Below, one piece after another: positions 1 to 11,093 of a DNA stretch of 64,000 nucleotides (the stretch's first letter is position 1; each line of letters opens with the position of its first letter). Under the pieces are notes generated by a model, which saw only the letters and a list, made by a program, of their open reading frames with translations, ran no database searches and had not been told where the DNA came from. The stretch covers positions 35,158,334 to 35,222,333 of the forward strand of contig NC_061509.1 in NCBI RefSeq assembly GCF_022539505.1, in the 5' to 3' direction. A program made the position numbers and the translations under genes. The DNA is from Lolium rigidum (taxonomy: Eukaryota > Streptophyta > Magnoliopsida > Poales > Poaceae).

Positions 1-1908
1 AAACTCATGATAAGAATGCTTTATGTGATAGTTATATTGTTGAGTTTGCTCATGATGCTACTGGACATTATTATGAGAGAGGAAAATATGGTTGTAGAAA
101 TTTTCATGTTACTAAAATACCTCTCTATGTGCTAAAATATTTGAAGCTACACTTGTTTTATCTTTCTATGCTTGTTGCATTATGCTTCTTGAACTTGTTT
201 ATTTACAAGATTCCTTTGCATAGGAAGCATGTTAGACTTAAATGTGTTTTGAATTTGCCTCTTGATGCTCTCTTTTGCTTCAAATACTATTTCTTGCGAG
301 TGCATCATCAAAACTGCTTGAGCCCATCTTAATGGCTATAAAGAAAAGAACTTCTTGGGAGATAACCCATGTGTTATTTTGCTACAGTATTTTGTTTTAT
401 ATTTGTGTCTTGGAAGTTGTTTACTACTGTAGCAACCTCTCCTTATCTTAGTTTTGTGTTTTGTTGTGCCAAGTAAAGCCTCTAATCGAAGGTTGATACT
501 AGATTTGGATTACTGCGCAGAAACAGATTTCTATCTGTCACGAATCTGGGCTCTTTTCTCTGTAGAAAAATCAGAAAAATATGCCAATTTACATGCGTGT
601 TCCTCAGATATGTACGCAACTTTCGTTAGTTTTAAGTTTTCTGATTTGAGCAACGGAAGTATTTATTAAAAATTCGTCTTTACGGACTGTTCTGTTTTGA
701 CAGATTCTGCCTTTTATTTCGCATTGCCTCTTTTGCTATGTGGGATGGATTTCTTTGTTCCATTAAACTCCAGTAGCTTTGGGCAATGTCCAGAAGTGTT
801 AAGAATGATTGTGTCACCTCTGAACATGTGAGTTTTTGATTATGTACTAACCCCTCTAATAAAGTTTATGAGAAGTTTGGTGTGAAGGAAGTTTTCAAGG
901 GTCAAGAGAGGAGGATGATATACTATGATCAAGAAGAGTGAAAGGTCTAAGCTTGGGGATGCCCCGGTGGTTCACCCCTGCATATATAAAGAAGACTCAA
1001 GCATCTAAGCTTGGGGATGCCCAAGGCATCCCCTTCTTCATCGACAAACTATCAGGTTCCTTCTCTTGAAACTATATTTTTATTCGGTCACATCTTATGT
1101 ACTTTACTTGGAGCGTCTGTGTGTTCTTGTTTTTGTTTTTGTTTGAATAAATTGGATTACATCATGCTTGTGTGGGAGAGAGACACGCTCCACTGGTTCG
1201 TATGAACACATGTGTTCTTAGCTCATAATATTCATGGCGAAGTTTCTTCTTCGTTAAATTGTTATATGGTTGGAATTGGAAAATGATACATGTACTAATT
1301 GCTATAATGTCTTGGATAATGTGATACTTGGCAATTGTTGTGCTCATGTTTAAGCTCTTGCATCATATGCTTTGCACCTATTAATGAAGAAATACATAGA
1401 GCATGCTAAAATTTGGTTTGCATATTTGGTCTCTCTAAGGTCTAGATAATTTCTAGTATTGAGTTTGAACAACAAGGAAGACGGTGTAAAATCTTATAAT
1501 GTTTTCAATATGTCTTTTATGTGAGTTTTGCTGCACCGGTTCATCCTCGTGTTTGTTTCAAATAGCCTTGCTAGCCTAAACCTTGTATCGAGAGGGAATA
1601 CTTCTCATGCATCCAAATCCTTGAGCCAAACAACACTATGCCATTTGTGTCCACCATACCTACCTACTACATGGTATTTCCTGCCATTCCAAAGTAAATT
1701 GCTTGAGTGCTACCTTTAAACAATTCAAAATTTATCACCTCTGATTTGTGTCAATGTTTTATAGCTCATGAGGAAGTATGTGGTGTTTATCTTTCAATCT
1801 TGTTGGGCAACTTTCACCAATGGACTAGTGGCTTCATCCGCTTATCCAATAATTTTGCAAAAAGAGCCGGCAATGGGATTCCCAGTCCCAAATTAATTAA
1901 CAAAAATA

Positions 1909-2109
1909 GACACTCCTCCATGGTATGTGATTGTTGGACGGCACCCGAAGGATTCGGTTAGCCATGGCTTGTGTAAGCAAAGGTTGGGAGGAGTGTCATC
2001 ATAATAAAACTAAAATAAAAAGGCACTCCTTCATGGTATGAGATTGTTGGCGGTGCACCCGAGGATTCGGTTAGCCATGGTTTGTGAAAGAAAGGTTGGA
2101 AGGAGTGCC
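1909..2109 (+). repeat. Two tandem hairpins inside the retrotransposon
   Basis: Two units about 113 bp apart. Each starts and ends with an 11-bp inverted repeat: gacactcctcc (1909-1919) with ggaggagtgtc (1987-1997), and ggcactccttc (2022-2032) with gaaggagtgcc (2099-2109). Both loops share catggtatg, gattgttgg and ggattcggttagccatgg. The two stems differ at two positions, and each difference is matched on the other arm. Confidence 0.8.
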
Positions 2110-2746
2110 ACCCAAAAATAAAATAAAATGGGAGCCGCTCTTTGAAGGTTTGTCTGGCAAGGGGGTTAGAGTACCCGCTACCATTCGTTGACAACAACAA
2201 GCACCTCTCAAAATTTTACTTTTATGCTCTCTTGTTTTCAAAATCAAAGCTCTAGCACAAATATAGCAATCGATGCTTTCCTCTTTGAAGGACCATTCTT
2301 TTACTTTTATGTTGAGTCAGTTCACCTATTTCTCTCCACCTCAAGAAGCAAACACTTGTGTGAACTCGTGCATTGATTCCTACATACTTGCATATTGCAT
2401 TTGTTATATTACTCTATGTTGACAATTATCCATGAGATATACATGTTACAAGTTGAAAGCAACCGCTGAAACTTAATCTTCCTTTGTGTTGCTTCAATGC
2501 TTTTACTTTGAATTATTGCTTTATGAGTTAACTCTTATGCAAGACTTTATTGATGCTTGTCTTGAAGTGCTATTCATGAAAAGTCTTTGCTTTATGATTC
2601 ACTTGTTTACTCATGTCATATACATTGTTTTGATCGCTGCATTCACTACATATGCTTTACAAATAGTATGATCAAGTTTATGATGGCATGTCACTCCAGT
2701 AAATTATCTTTGTTATCGTTTTACCCGCTCGGGACGAGCAGTAACT

Positions 2747-2760
2747 AAGCTTGGGGATGC
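2747..2760 (+). promoter_or_regulatory. Polypurine tract of the first LTR retrotransposon
   Basis: The purine-rich aagcttggggatgc directly precedes the LTR start tgatacgtct at 2761. This is the position of the plus-strand primer for reverse transcription. Confidence 0.7.
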
Positions 2761-4170
2761 TGATACGTCTCCGACGTATCGATAATTTCTTGTGTTCCAT
2801 GCCACATTATTGATGTTATCTACATGTTTTATGTACACTTTATGTCATATTCGTGCATTTTCTCGGAACTAACCTATTAACAAGATGCCGAAGTGCCGGC
2901 TCTCGTTTTCTGCTGTTTTTGGTTTCAGAAATCCTAGTAACGAAATATTCTCGGAATCGGACGAAATCAACGCCCAAGTTCCTATTTTCACCGGAAGCAT
3001 CCGAACACCCGGGAAGGACCGCAGGGGGGCACCGGGCCCCCGGACCATAGGCCGGCGCGGCCCAGGCCCCGGCCGCGCCGCCCTATAGTGTCGTCGCCCC
3101 ATCGACCCTCCTCGCGCCGCCTCTTCGCCTATATAAAGCCCCCGGATCGAAAACCCCGATACGATTGACGAAAACCACGTAAACCTTCCGGAGCCGCCGC
3201 CATCGCGAGGCCAAGATCCGGGGACAGGAGTCTCCGTTCCGGCACGCCGCCGCAGCGGGGAAGTGCCCCTGGAAGGCTTCTCCATCGACACCGCTGCCAT
3301 CTCCATCGCCATCTTCATCACCGCCGCTGCTCCCATGAGGAGGGAGTAGTTCTCCATCGAGGCTCGGGGCTGTACCGGTAGCTATGTGGTTAATCTCTCT
3401 CCTATGTACCTCAATACAATGATCTCATGAGCTGCTTTACATGATTGAGATTCATATGAGTTTTGTATCACTACTATCTATGTGCTACTCTAGCAAAGTT
3501 ATTAAAGTAGTTCTATTCCTCCCGCACGTGTGTAAAGGTGACGAGTGTGTGCACCGTGTTAGTACTTGGTTTATGCTATGATCATGATCTCTTGTAGATT
3601 GCGAAGTTAACTATTGCTATGATAATATTGATGTGATCTATTCCTCCTACATATGCATGAAGGTGATAGTGTGCATGCTATGTTAGTACTTGGTTTAGTC
3701 TTTTGATCTATCTTACACTATAAGGTTACTAAAACATGAACATTATTGTGGAGCTTGTTAACTCCGGCATTGAGGGTTCGTGTAATCCTACGCAATGTGT
3801 TCATCATCCAACAAGAGTGTAGAGTATGCATTTATCTATTCTCGTTATGTGATCAATGTTGAGAGTGTCCACTAGTGAAAGTGTAATCCCTAGGCCTTGT
3901 TCCTAAATACCGCTATCACCGCTTGTTTACTCGTTTTACCGCGTTACTACTGCTCGCAATACTACCACCATCAACTACACGCCAGCAAGCTATTTTCTCG
4001 GCACCGTTGCTACTACTCATACTTATTTATACCACCCGTATTTCACTATCTCTTCGCCGAACTAGTGCACCTATTAGGTGTGTTGGGGACACAAGAGACT
4101 TCTTGCTTTGTGGTTGCAGGGTTGCATGAGAGGGATATCTTTGACCTCTTCCTCCCCGAGTTCGATAAAC
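2761..4170 (+). mobile_element. 3' LTR, truncated at its right end
   Basis: It starts with tgatacgtctcc right after the polypurine tract. It has a TATA box (tatataaa, 3130-3137) and a GC-rich hairpin upstream of it (3053-3062 pairing with 3071-3080). It runs to gttcgataaac at 4170 and then changes abruptly to unrelated sequence. LTRs of this type normally continue beyond this motif and end in CA, so the last part is missing or displaced by the next element. Confidence 0.75.
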
Positions 4171-4820
4171 CGTAATAACCCGGAACATAGGAACAACGAA
4201 GGGTAGATTTAGAAATGGGATGTGCATTTCATCGCAAAACGGGGGAAATTTTCGCGCCTTATTGCAACTAAACCTAAGAGGGATCGAGGTTCTCTCTCAT
4301 TTTGCACTTAGGGTTAGGCATTGTGAGTCAGGGAAATTTCGACATGATCTCTTTTGTATCTTGTTGATTTGGGGAATTGATTTCATTTGACAAGTGTCAA
4401 TACATTTAACAATAAGTATTGAACAATATGAAAATGGAATTCATAATTTAAAAACACAACTCATGAATTCAAATCACTTTGAATTTCAAAGTGAATCACA
4501 AATACAATATTTATTCCAGAATATAAATGCCACATAATCACAAGCTCATAAACAAAAACTTAGGCTTTATTGATAACAACACAGATTACAAAGTCTTTAC
4601 AATATTCTTGATACAAGAATTGATAAATAAGAAACAGAAATGAAAATGAAGATTACAAGTTTATCCCTAAACTAAAACCTAGACTATATGACTTGGAGAA
4701 TGTCTTCTGGCCATATCCATCTTCATAAACCTGCAAAACAAAGAATCAAGCACCAACACTAGCCAGAATATAAGTGTTAGCTCAATATTCAGTTTAGACA
4801 GTTAGCAAGTGACACAATAT
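4171..4820 (+). mobile_element. Probable 5' part of another LTR inserted in the first LTR
   Basis: The sequence begins gtaataacccggaacatagg, like the starts of grass LTRs that open with tgtaac or tgtaataacccgg. It is AT-rich, with no ORF, up to the assembly gap. I infer an insertion into the 3' LTR that ends at 4170. The other end and any target duplication are hidden by the gap. Confidence 0.45.
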
Positions 4821-4920
4821 NNNNNNNNNNNNNNNNNNNNNNNNNNNNNNNNNNNNNNNNNNNNNNNNNNNNNNNNNNNNNNNNNNNNNNNNNNNNNNNN
4901 NNNNNNNNNNNNNNNNNNNN
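4821..4920. other. Assembly gap (100 N)
   Basis: Exactly 100 N, the usual placeholder for a gap of unknown length. The left half of CACTA-A is missing here. Confidence 0.99.
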
Positions 4921-5370
4921 AAAACAAAAACAAAAAAAAAGAGAGGCAGGGGCCGGGGGCGCCGGCCTCGATCGCCCTCGATCTCTCTCTCCCGGCCGGG
5001 CGCAGCGGGCGGCGGCGGCGGGCAAGCGGCGGGCAAGCGGCGGGCGCAGCGGGCGGCGGCGGCGCGCGAAGACCGGCGGCGCGCGCGGCGCGGTTGTGAG
5101 ATCGCGATCGGCGCGACGGGCCGGGGGCGGCGAGATCGACGAGGGCGACGACACGTCACGGCCGGCGCGAAGCGCGGCGACGGCGGCGTTCGGCGGCGGC
5201 TCGGGCGCGGCGACGGCGGCGTGACGACGGCGGCGACGGCGGCGAGGCGACGGCGAGGCTTCGGCGGCAGCGGAGAAGGAGGCGACGGCGAGGGCTTCGG
5301 CGAGGAGTCCGTCGCGCGGAGAAGAAGATGGCGCGGCGGCGGTTCGGCGCTGACATTTATAGCCCCCCCC

Positions 5371-5527
5371 CTTTAGTCGCGGATGGGGAGGCGACCCGCG
5401 ACTAAAGGGTACCCTTTAGTCGCGGTTGGCTTCCCCATCCGCGACTAAAGGTATTTCGGCGGGTTTTTCGTGTTCCCGCGCGCAGAGACCTTTAGTCGCG
5501 GTTGGCGAGGCCAACCGCGACTAAAGG
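5371..5527. repeat. Internal palindromic repeats, tttagtcgcgg type
   Basis: Three inverted pairs of tttagtcgcgg with ccgcgactaaag. The same word is used in the terminal region at 10855-11065. In En/Spm such subterminal motifs bind the TNPA protein; that role is inferred here. Confidence 0.8.
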
Positions 5528-5555
5528 TCTTTTTTCAAATTGATTTTCTTTTTCA

Positions 5556-6040
5556 AAATCATAAAATACAAATAATATATCAAAAAAATCAGAAAAATAA
5601 AACTAATTCAATTCAAAATTTTAAAAATACAAATTATATATCAAAAAAATCAGAAAAATAAAACTAATTCATTTCAATATGTTAAAAATACAAATTATAT
5701 ATCAAAAAATTAAGAAAAATAAAACTAATTCAATTCAATATGTTAAAAATACAAATAATATATCAAAAAAATCATAAAAATAAAACTAATTCAATTCAAA
5801 ATCTTAAAAATACAAATTATATATCAAAAAATCATAAAAATAAAACTAATTCAATTCAATATGTTAAAAATACAAATTATATATCAAAAAATTCATAAAA
5901 ATAAAACTAATTCAATTCAAAATCTTAAAAATACAAATAATATATCAAAAAATTCATAAAAATAAAACTAATTCAATTCAAAAATTTAAAAATACAAATT
6001 ATCAAAAATTCATAAAAATAAAACTAATTCAATTCAAAAG
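5556..6040. repeat. AT-rich tandem repeats
   Basis: About eight copies of a roughly 60-bp unit containing aaataaaactaattcaattc and atacaaattatatatcaaaa. They sit between the palindromes and the accessory gene. CACTA-B and CACTA-E have different low-complexity tracts at the comparable position. Confidence 0.85.
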
Positions 6041-6047
6041 TTCGTTG

Positions 6048-6275
6048 GCCCCCTCTTCCCGCCTCTTCCGCCGACCCCTCTTCCCTCCTCGTCTTCCCGC
6101 CATTTCTTCCCCGTCTTCCCGCCTCTTTCTTCCCGCCAATTGTTTCCCGCTCAATTTCTTCCGGCCTCTTTCTTCCCGCCAAATTTTTTCCCGCCAATTT
6201 CTTCCCGCCACTTTCTCCCCGCCTCTTTCTTCCCGCCTCCTCGTCTTCCCCGCTCCCATTTTTCCCGCCATTCGT
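6048..6275 (+). promoter_or_regulatory. E2F-like motif cluster upstream of the accessory gene
   Basis: About ten copies of ttcccgcc or tttcccgcc on the plus strand, just upstream of catatagg (a TATA-like box near 6283). tttcccgcc matches the plant E2F consensus (TTTSSCGC). The same motif occurs upstream of the accessory genes in CACTA-B and CACTA-E. Regulation by E2F is inference. Confidence 0.45.
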
Positions 6276-6338
6276 CACTACATATAGGTAGCCCGGCTTG
6301 GCCAGCATCACATCTCTACAATCTCTCATCACTCTCTC

Positions 6339-6901
6339 ATGGCTTCCACCGCACCCACTCTAACCTACCCGCAGGTGGAGGAGCTTTGCGCCTCGAACTA
6401 CCCTTGCCCTCCGGGCTACCGCGTCCCTGCCGGCTGGAGCCTAGCGCCGGCGGCGTGCCGGTCCCTCCCGTCCCTCGGGGTACTGCGCGCCGGGCGGCCA
6501 TCACGAACCACTACTACCTCGACCTCACGCCGGAGCAGCGGATGAATCCCCGCCGGCATCCCGATAACCGAGCATACTTGGGACGCCTTCTTCATCAATC
6601 GGCGTGAGAGGGCGCTCGCTGGTATGAGGAGGACGGTCCGCCTCCCGGAAACTTCCACGAGGCCGGCCGTCGGCTATGGTGGTACGGCCGGACTCTGCAG
6701 AGCGTCATGGACTACATCACGGCCGGCGATATCCCCGCCTGCGCTACCCTCGGTTCGAGCCACGAGCGCCGCCCCGACGACAGCGACGACAGCGCGACGA
6801 CGACGACGCCGGCAACTTAGAAGGCGACGACTACCGCACAACGGCGGCGGCTATGAAGACTACGAGTATGCATATTATACGCCTAGGCAGGAGTATGACT
6901 A
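6339..6901 (+). pseudogene. CACTA accessory gene, copy A, frameshifted
   Basis: Starts ATGGCTTCCACCGCACCC and encodes a relative of the intact 194-residue protein at 28400-28984. Recognisable pieces, in different frames, are the N-terminal CASNYPCPPGYRVP, then NPRRHPD, and a C-terminal end in QEYD followed by a stop. Several indels break the frame, so I call it a pseudogene. I do not recognise the family. It lies on the plus strand, tail to tail with the transposase, and its last codons are tandemly repeated at 6889-7036. Confidence 0.7.
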
Positions 6902-7036
6902 AATCACTCCAAATTTCATGTATGCGGGAGTATGACTTAGTCACTCCAAATTTCCTATATGCGGGAGTATGACTTAGTCACTCCAAATTTCATGTATGCG
7001 GGAGTATGACTTAGTCACTCCAAATTTCATGTATCA
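6889..7036 (+). repeat. Four tandem 37-bp repeats at the end of the accessory gene
   Basis: Units read ggagtatgacttagtcactc followed by caaatttcatgtatgcg. The first unit contains the accessory stop codon region (gagtatgactaa). This is a local amplification absent from CACTA-B and CACTA-E. Confidence 0.85.
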
Positions 7037-7144
7037 TCGGTGCTATCTCGAGTCAATTGAATCATTCGAAAATGGACACCAAACACATCACGGGTAATAT
7101 AATTCACATGATTCATTCAACAAAGTTTGGTACAATATTAAATT

Positions 7145-10100
7145 ATTACACATCATTTCTTCCCTTGTGTCCCCGCTTGCTTACGATTGTGCCGTATCCA
7201 TGGAGCATCCTCATCATTTAACTTAATGCTTGGGTCGGTGTTCACTTTGAAGGGCGGAATTTCAGCAAACATATTATAATCTTCTGACATGTCCGTCTTG
7301 TCCTCCACTCCCACGATGTTTCTTTTCCCCGAAAGAACAATGTGGCGCTTTGGATCATCGCATGATGTACTCGATCGTTTTCTTATCTTTCCGTTTTCTC
7401 GGTTTGCTACTCATGTCCTTCACATAGAAAACCTGAGCGACATCTTTCGCTAGGACGAATGGTTCGTCAAGGTAACCAAGATTGTTGAAATCCACCATTG
7501 TCATTCCGTATTGCTGGTCCACCTTTACCCCACCTCCTGTTAGCTTGAACCATTTGCACCGGAACAAAGGGACCCTAAAGGAGGGTCCATAGTCAAGTTC
7601 CCATATCTCCTCTATGTAACCATAATATGTGACCTTTTGCCCATTCTCGGTTGTCTGCATCAAAGCGGACACCACTGTTTTGGTTGGTGCTCTTTTTATC
7701 TTGGGCGATCGTGTAAAATGTATTCCCATTTATCTCGTACCCTTGGAAAGTCGTTATAGTCGAAGATGGTGTCTTGGCCAACATGTACAGCTGATCTACA
7801 ACCTTATTGTCACTCATTAAATGTTTTCTCAACCAACTGCCGAAAGTCTCCATGTGGGCCTTCCTAATCCAGGATTCAGGCTTTCCAGGGTTGTCCGAGC
7901 GTAAAATATTCTTGTGTTTCTCAAAGTACGGAGCCACCAAGCATGAATTGGTCAGAACTGTGTGGTGTGCTTCAGTCAGAGAATGGCCGTCCATACATAT
8001 CATTGATTTCCTTCCGATCGTGCCTTTTCCACTTAGTCTCCCCTCGTGCCGCGATTGAGGAAGACCAATCGGCTTAAGGTCAGGAACAAAGTCAACACAA
8101 AACTCAATTACCTCCTCATTTCCATAGCCCTTGGCGATGCTTCCTTCTGGCCTAGCACGGTTACGAACATATTTCTTTAATACTCCCATGAACCTCTCGA
8201 AGGGGAACATATTGTGTAGAAATACAGGACCGAGAATGGAAATCTCATCGACTAGGTGAACCAGGAGGTGCGTCATAATATTGAAGAAGGATGGCGGGAA
8301 CACCAACTCGAAACCGACAAGACATTGGATCACATCGTTACGTAACCGTGGTAGAACTTCTGGATTGATTACCTTCCGAGAGATTGCATTGAGGAATGCA
8401 CATAGCTTCACAATGGCTACTCGAACATTTTCCGGCAGAGCCCCTCAAAGCAATCGGAAGCAATTGCGTCATAATCACGTGGCGATCGTGAGACTTCAGG
8501 TTTTGGAACTTTTTCTCCGCCATGTTTATTATTCCCTTTATATTGGACGAGAATCTCGACGGGACCTTCATACTTGCTCGGGCATTAAAAAAGATGACCT
8601 TCTCTTCTTTGGTCAGAGCGTAGCTGGCACGACCTTGAAACCGTTCCGGATGCTGGTCATCAGGGTCTTTCAAACTTTGCTGGTCCTGCCGTGCTTCCTT
8701 TGTATCATTTGACTTCCCATACACGCCCAAGAAGCTTAGGATGTTCACGCAAATATTCTTCGTAACGTGCATCACGTCGATTGCATAGCGGACTTCTAGG
8801 ACTTTCCAATATTCTAGCTCCCAGAATATAGATTTCTTCTTCCACATGGCTACGTGCCCGTCGGCTCCCTTCGGAATCGATTGTCCGCCAGGACCCTTTC
8901 CAAAGATGACTTTCAAACCCTTGACCATATCAAATACCTCAGCACCAGTAGTGTTCCGCAGGCTTCGGCCGGTGATCTGCCTTGCCGTTGTAATGCTTGC
9001 CTTTCTTTCTTCATTGGATGACCTTTCGGAAGAAATCGACGATGCCCAAGGTACACGTTCTTCTTACAATTTGGCAAATGTACACTTTCGGTCTCATGTA
9101 AGCAAGTGCGTGCATGCATTGTATCCCTTATTTGACAGATCCCGAAAGGTTACTAAGAGCAGGCCAATCGTTGATGGTTACGAAAAGCAACGCTCGTAGG
9201 TCAAATTCCTCTTCTTTGTGCTCATCCCACACACGGACACCAGGTCTGCCCCACAGCTGTAAAAGTTCATCAACTAATGGCCTTAGGTACACATCGATGT
9301 CGTTGCCGGGTTGCTTCGGACCTTGGATGAGCACTCGGCATCATAATGAACTTCCGCTTCATGCACAACCAAGGAGGAAGGTTGTAGATGCATAGAGTCA
9401 CGGGCCAGGTGCTATGGCCGGAGCTCTGCTCGCCAAAAGGATTCATGCCATCCGTACTTAGACCAAATCTTATGTTCCTTGCGTCGCCTGCAAAATCTTT
9501 GAACTCTCCGTCGATCTTTCTCCATTGCGTTCCATCCGCGGGGTGTCTCAACTCCCCGTCCGACTTACGGTCCTCTTTGTGCCATCGCAACAACTTGGCA
9601 TGCTCTTTGTTCCTCGAACGGACGTTTCAACCGTGGTATTATAGGAGCATACCACATCACCTTGGCGGGAACCCTCTTCCTGGGTTTCCGGCCCTCAACA
9701 TCGTCACCAGGGTCATCGCCTCCGATCTTATAACGCAATGCGGTGCATACCGGGCATTCATTCAAATTCTCGTATTCACCGCGGTAGAGGATGCGATCGT
9801 TGATGCATGCATGTATCTTCGGAACCTCTAAACCTAGAGGGCGAGACAACCTTCTTTGCTTCGTACGTAGTGGCGGGCAACTCGTTATTCTTTGGAAACA
9901 TATTCTTCAACATTTTCAGCAAGTTTTCAAATGCCGAGTCAGCTACACCTGCCTCGTGCCTTCCATCTCAGCAAATCCAAGTGTGCAGCCCAGCTTTTTC
10001 AGACCATCATCGCATCCGGGGTACAGCGCCTTCCCGTGATCCTCTAACATGCGATCCAAATTCTCCTCTCTTTTCAGTTTCGCAGCCGTCTCCGCGCATC

Positions 10101-10498
10101 GGCAATGGTCCGACCAAGATCATCAACGGGATCATCACGTGCCTCTTCTTCACCTTCCCCTTCACCTTCCCCTTCACCTTCAGCATCCTCCATGAAAGTA
10201 TCACCGAAATGAGCAAGATAGCTTTCATCATTGAAATCATCCCCTTCTTCATCTTCTTCCATTATAACCCCTCTTTCTCCATGCTTGGTCCAACAATTAT
10301 AGCTTGGCATGAAACCGTGCCGAAGCAGTGCATGTGAACATCTCTTGAGGAAGAGTAACCCTTCCGATTCTTACATTTAACACATGGACGAGATAACAAA
10401 ACCCCCCGCTTGTTCGCATTAGCCACTACGAGGAAATCTTTCAAACCCGCACTGAACTCGCCGGAGAGTCGGTTACCGTACATCCATTGTCGATTCAT
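7145..10498 (-). pseudogene. TNP2-type CACTA transposase, copy A, multiple frameshifts
   Basis: This encodes the DDE-type transposase of CACTA elements, which would cut and join element ends in the nucleus. From the N-terminus there is a Transpos_assoc-like region with a CVKCKNRKGYSSS motif (about 10498-10260). An acidic stretch follows with expanded GEGEGEGE from a ccttcc microsatellite near 10150. The Transposase_21 core comes next: GLSTDGMNPFG, then QPGNDIDVYLRPLVDEL, then AIDVMHVTKN. It ends with DUF4218-like (FPPSFFNIMTHLLVHL) and DUF4216-like (GYEINGNTFYT) regions. The acidic core residues seem present, but the frame changes at least five times, so no full protein can be made. The start was chosen at MNRQWMYGNR. 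The distal end near 7145 is approximate. Confidence 0.85.
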
Positions 10499-10837
10499 CT
10501 GCATTATTATAATATAAAATATATAATTAACCATCATGCATTTGTTAAACTAACTAGCTACAAACAATATAAATTAAACAATGAACTACACACACATGCA
10601 CATTTTATCAACGACACATCAAAGGTTCAAGTTGCTAACCGCGATCGAGGAGGAAAAAATAAATGAGAAAGCTCAAGTGTGGCTCCAACACTTCATATCA
10701 TGTTTGTTTCATGCTCTTGGGGCATTTCATCAAACACCTTATGTGCATAAGAGGAACCAAAAGCAAACCTAACACCCACTTGTGAAGCTTGTGAAGAGAA
10801 TGGCACCAAATGGCTAAGTGTTGGCTGCTCGGATGGG

Positions 10838-10847
10838 TATATATAGG
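10838..10847 (-). promoter_or_regulatory. TATA box for transposase A
   Basis: tatatatagg on the plus strand (cctatatata on the minus) lies about 340 bp upstream of the transposase start, just inside the subterminal repeats. CACTA-B has the same arrangement at 33445. Confidence 0.55.
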
Positions 10848-10854
10848 GGAGGGG

Positions 10855-11093
10855 CTTTAGTCCCGGTTGGCCTCGGCCAACCGCGACTAAAGGCCTTCGA
10901 GCACTCTTAGTCGCGGTTGGCCCGGCCAACCGCGACTAAAGACCCCCACGTGCACCGGCTGGCCACCGAGCGCACGGGCCCGAGCCTTTGGTCGCGGTTC
11001 TCCTCCCGAACCGCGACTAAAGGTACCATTAGTCGCGGTTCCTGCAGCATCGCGACTTATGGGGCTCACCCGAAGCCTGTTTTTCCACCAGTG
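10855..11093. repeat. Right subterminal repeats and TIR of CACTA-A
   Basis: Several inverted pairs of tttagtcgcggttgg with ccaaccgcgactaaag, ending in the TIR complement gtttttccaccagtg. One arm at 10856 reads tttagtcccgg while its partner reads ccgcgactaaag, a mixed form. Confidence 0.9.

Larger units (their letters stand above)
1..2760 (+). mobile_element. 3' internal region of an LTR retrotransposon, non-coding remnant
   Basis: AT-rich sequence leading into a polypurine tract and an LTR at 2761, so the element reads on the plus strand. A short open stretch at 129-332 looks like decayed coding or read-through sequence. No gag, protease, reverse transcriptase or integrase motif is readable, so the polyprotein lies left of the window or is absent. 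The 14-mer aagcttggggatgc occurs three times (949-962, 1007-1020, 2747-2760). Only the last abuts the LTR. The family looks like a Pooideae Gypsy-type element, but I cannot name it. Confidence 0.7.
4921..11093 (-). mobile_element. CACTA-A (En/Spm superfamily), left end missing
   Basis: Contains, in order, a GC-rich block (4945-5345), palindromic repeats, AT-rich tandem repeats, an accessory ORF on the plus strand, a TNP2 transposase on the minus strand, subterminal repeats and a terminal inverted repeat ending ttttccaccagtg at 11093. The left TIR and any Ulp1-type gene should lie in or beyond the gap. Unlike CACTA-B and CACTA-E, the accessory ORF here points toward the transposase (convergent). 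Confidence 0.85.

Noticed and set aside
129..332. 67-codon hydrophobic ORF as a membrane protein gene
   Set aside because: It sits in the decayed retrotransposon interior, with no start context or homologous domain recognised.
5371..5527. Possible CRISPR-like or satellite array of palindromes
   Set aside because: Spacers are not uniform and the word is shared with CACTA termini; these are subterminal repeats.
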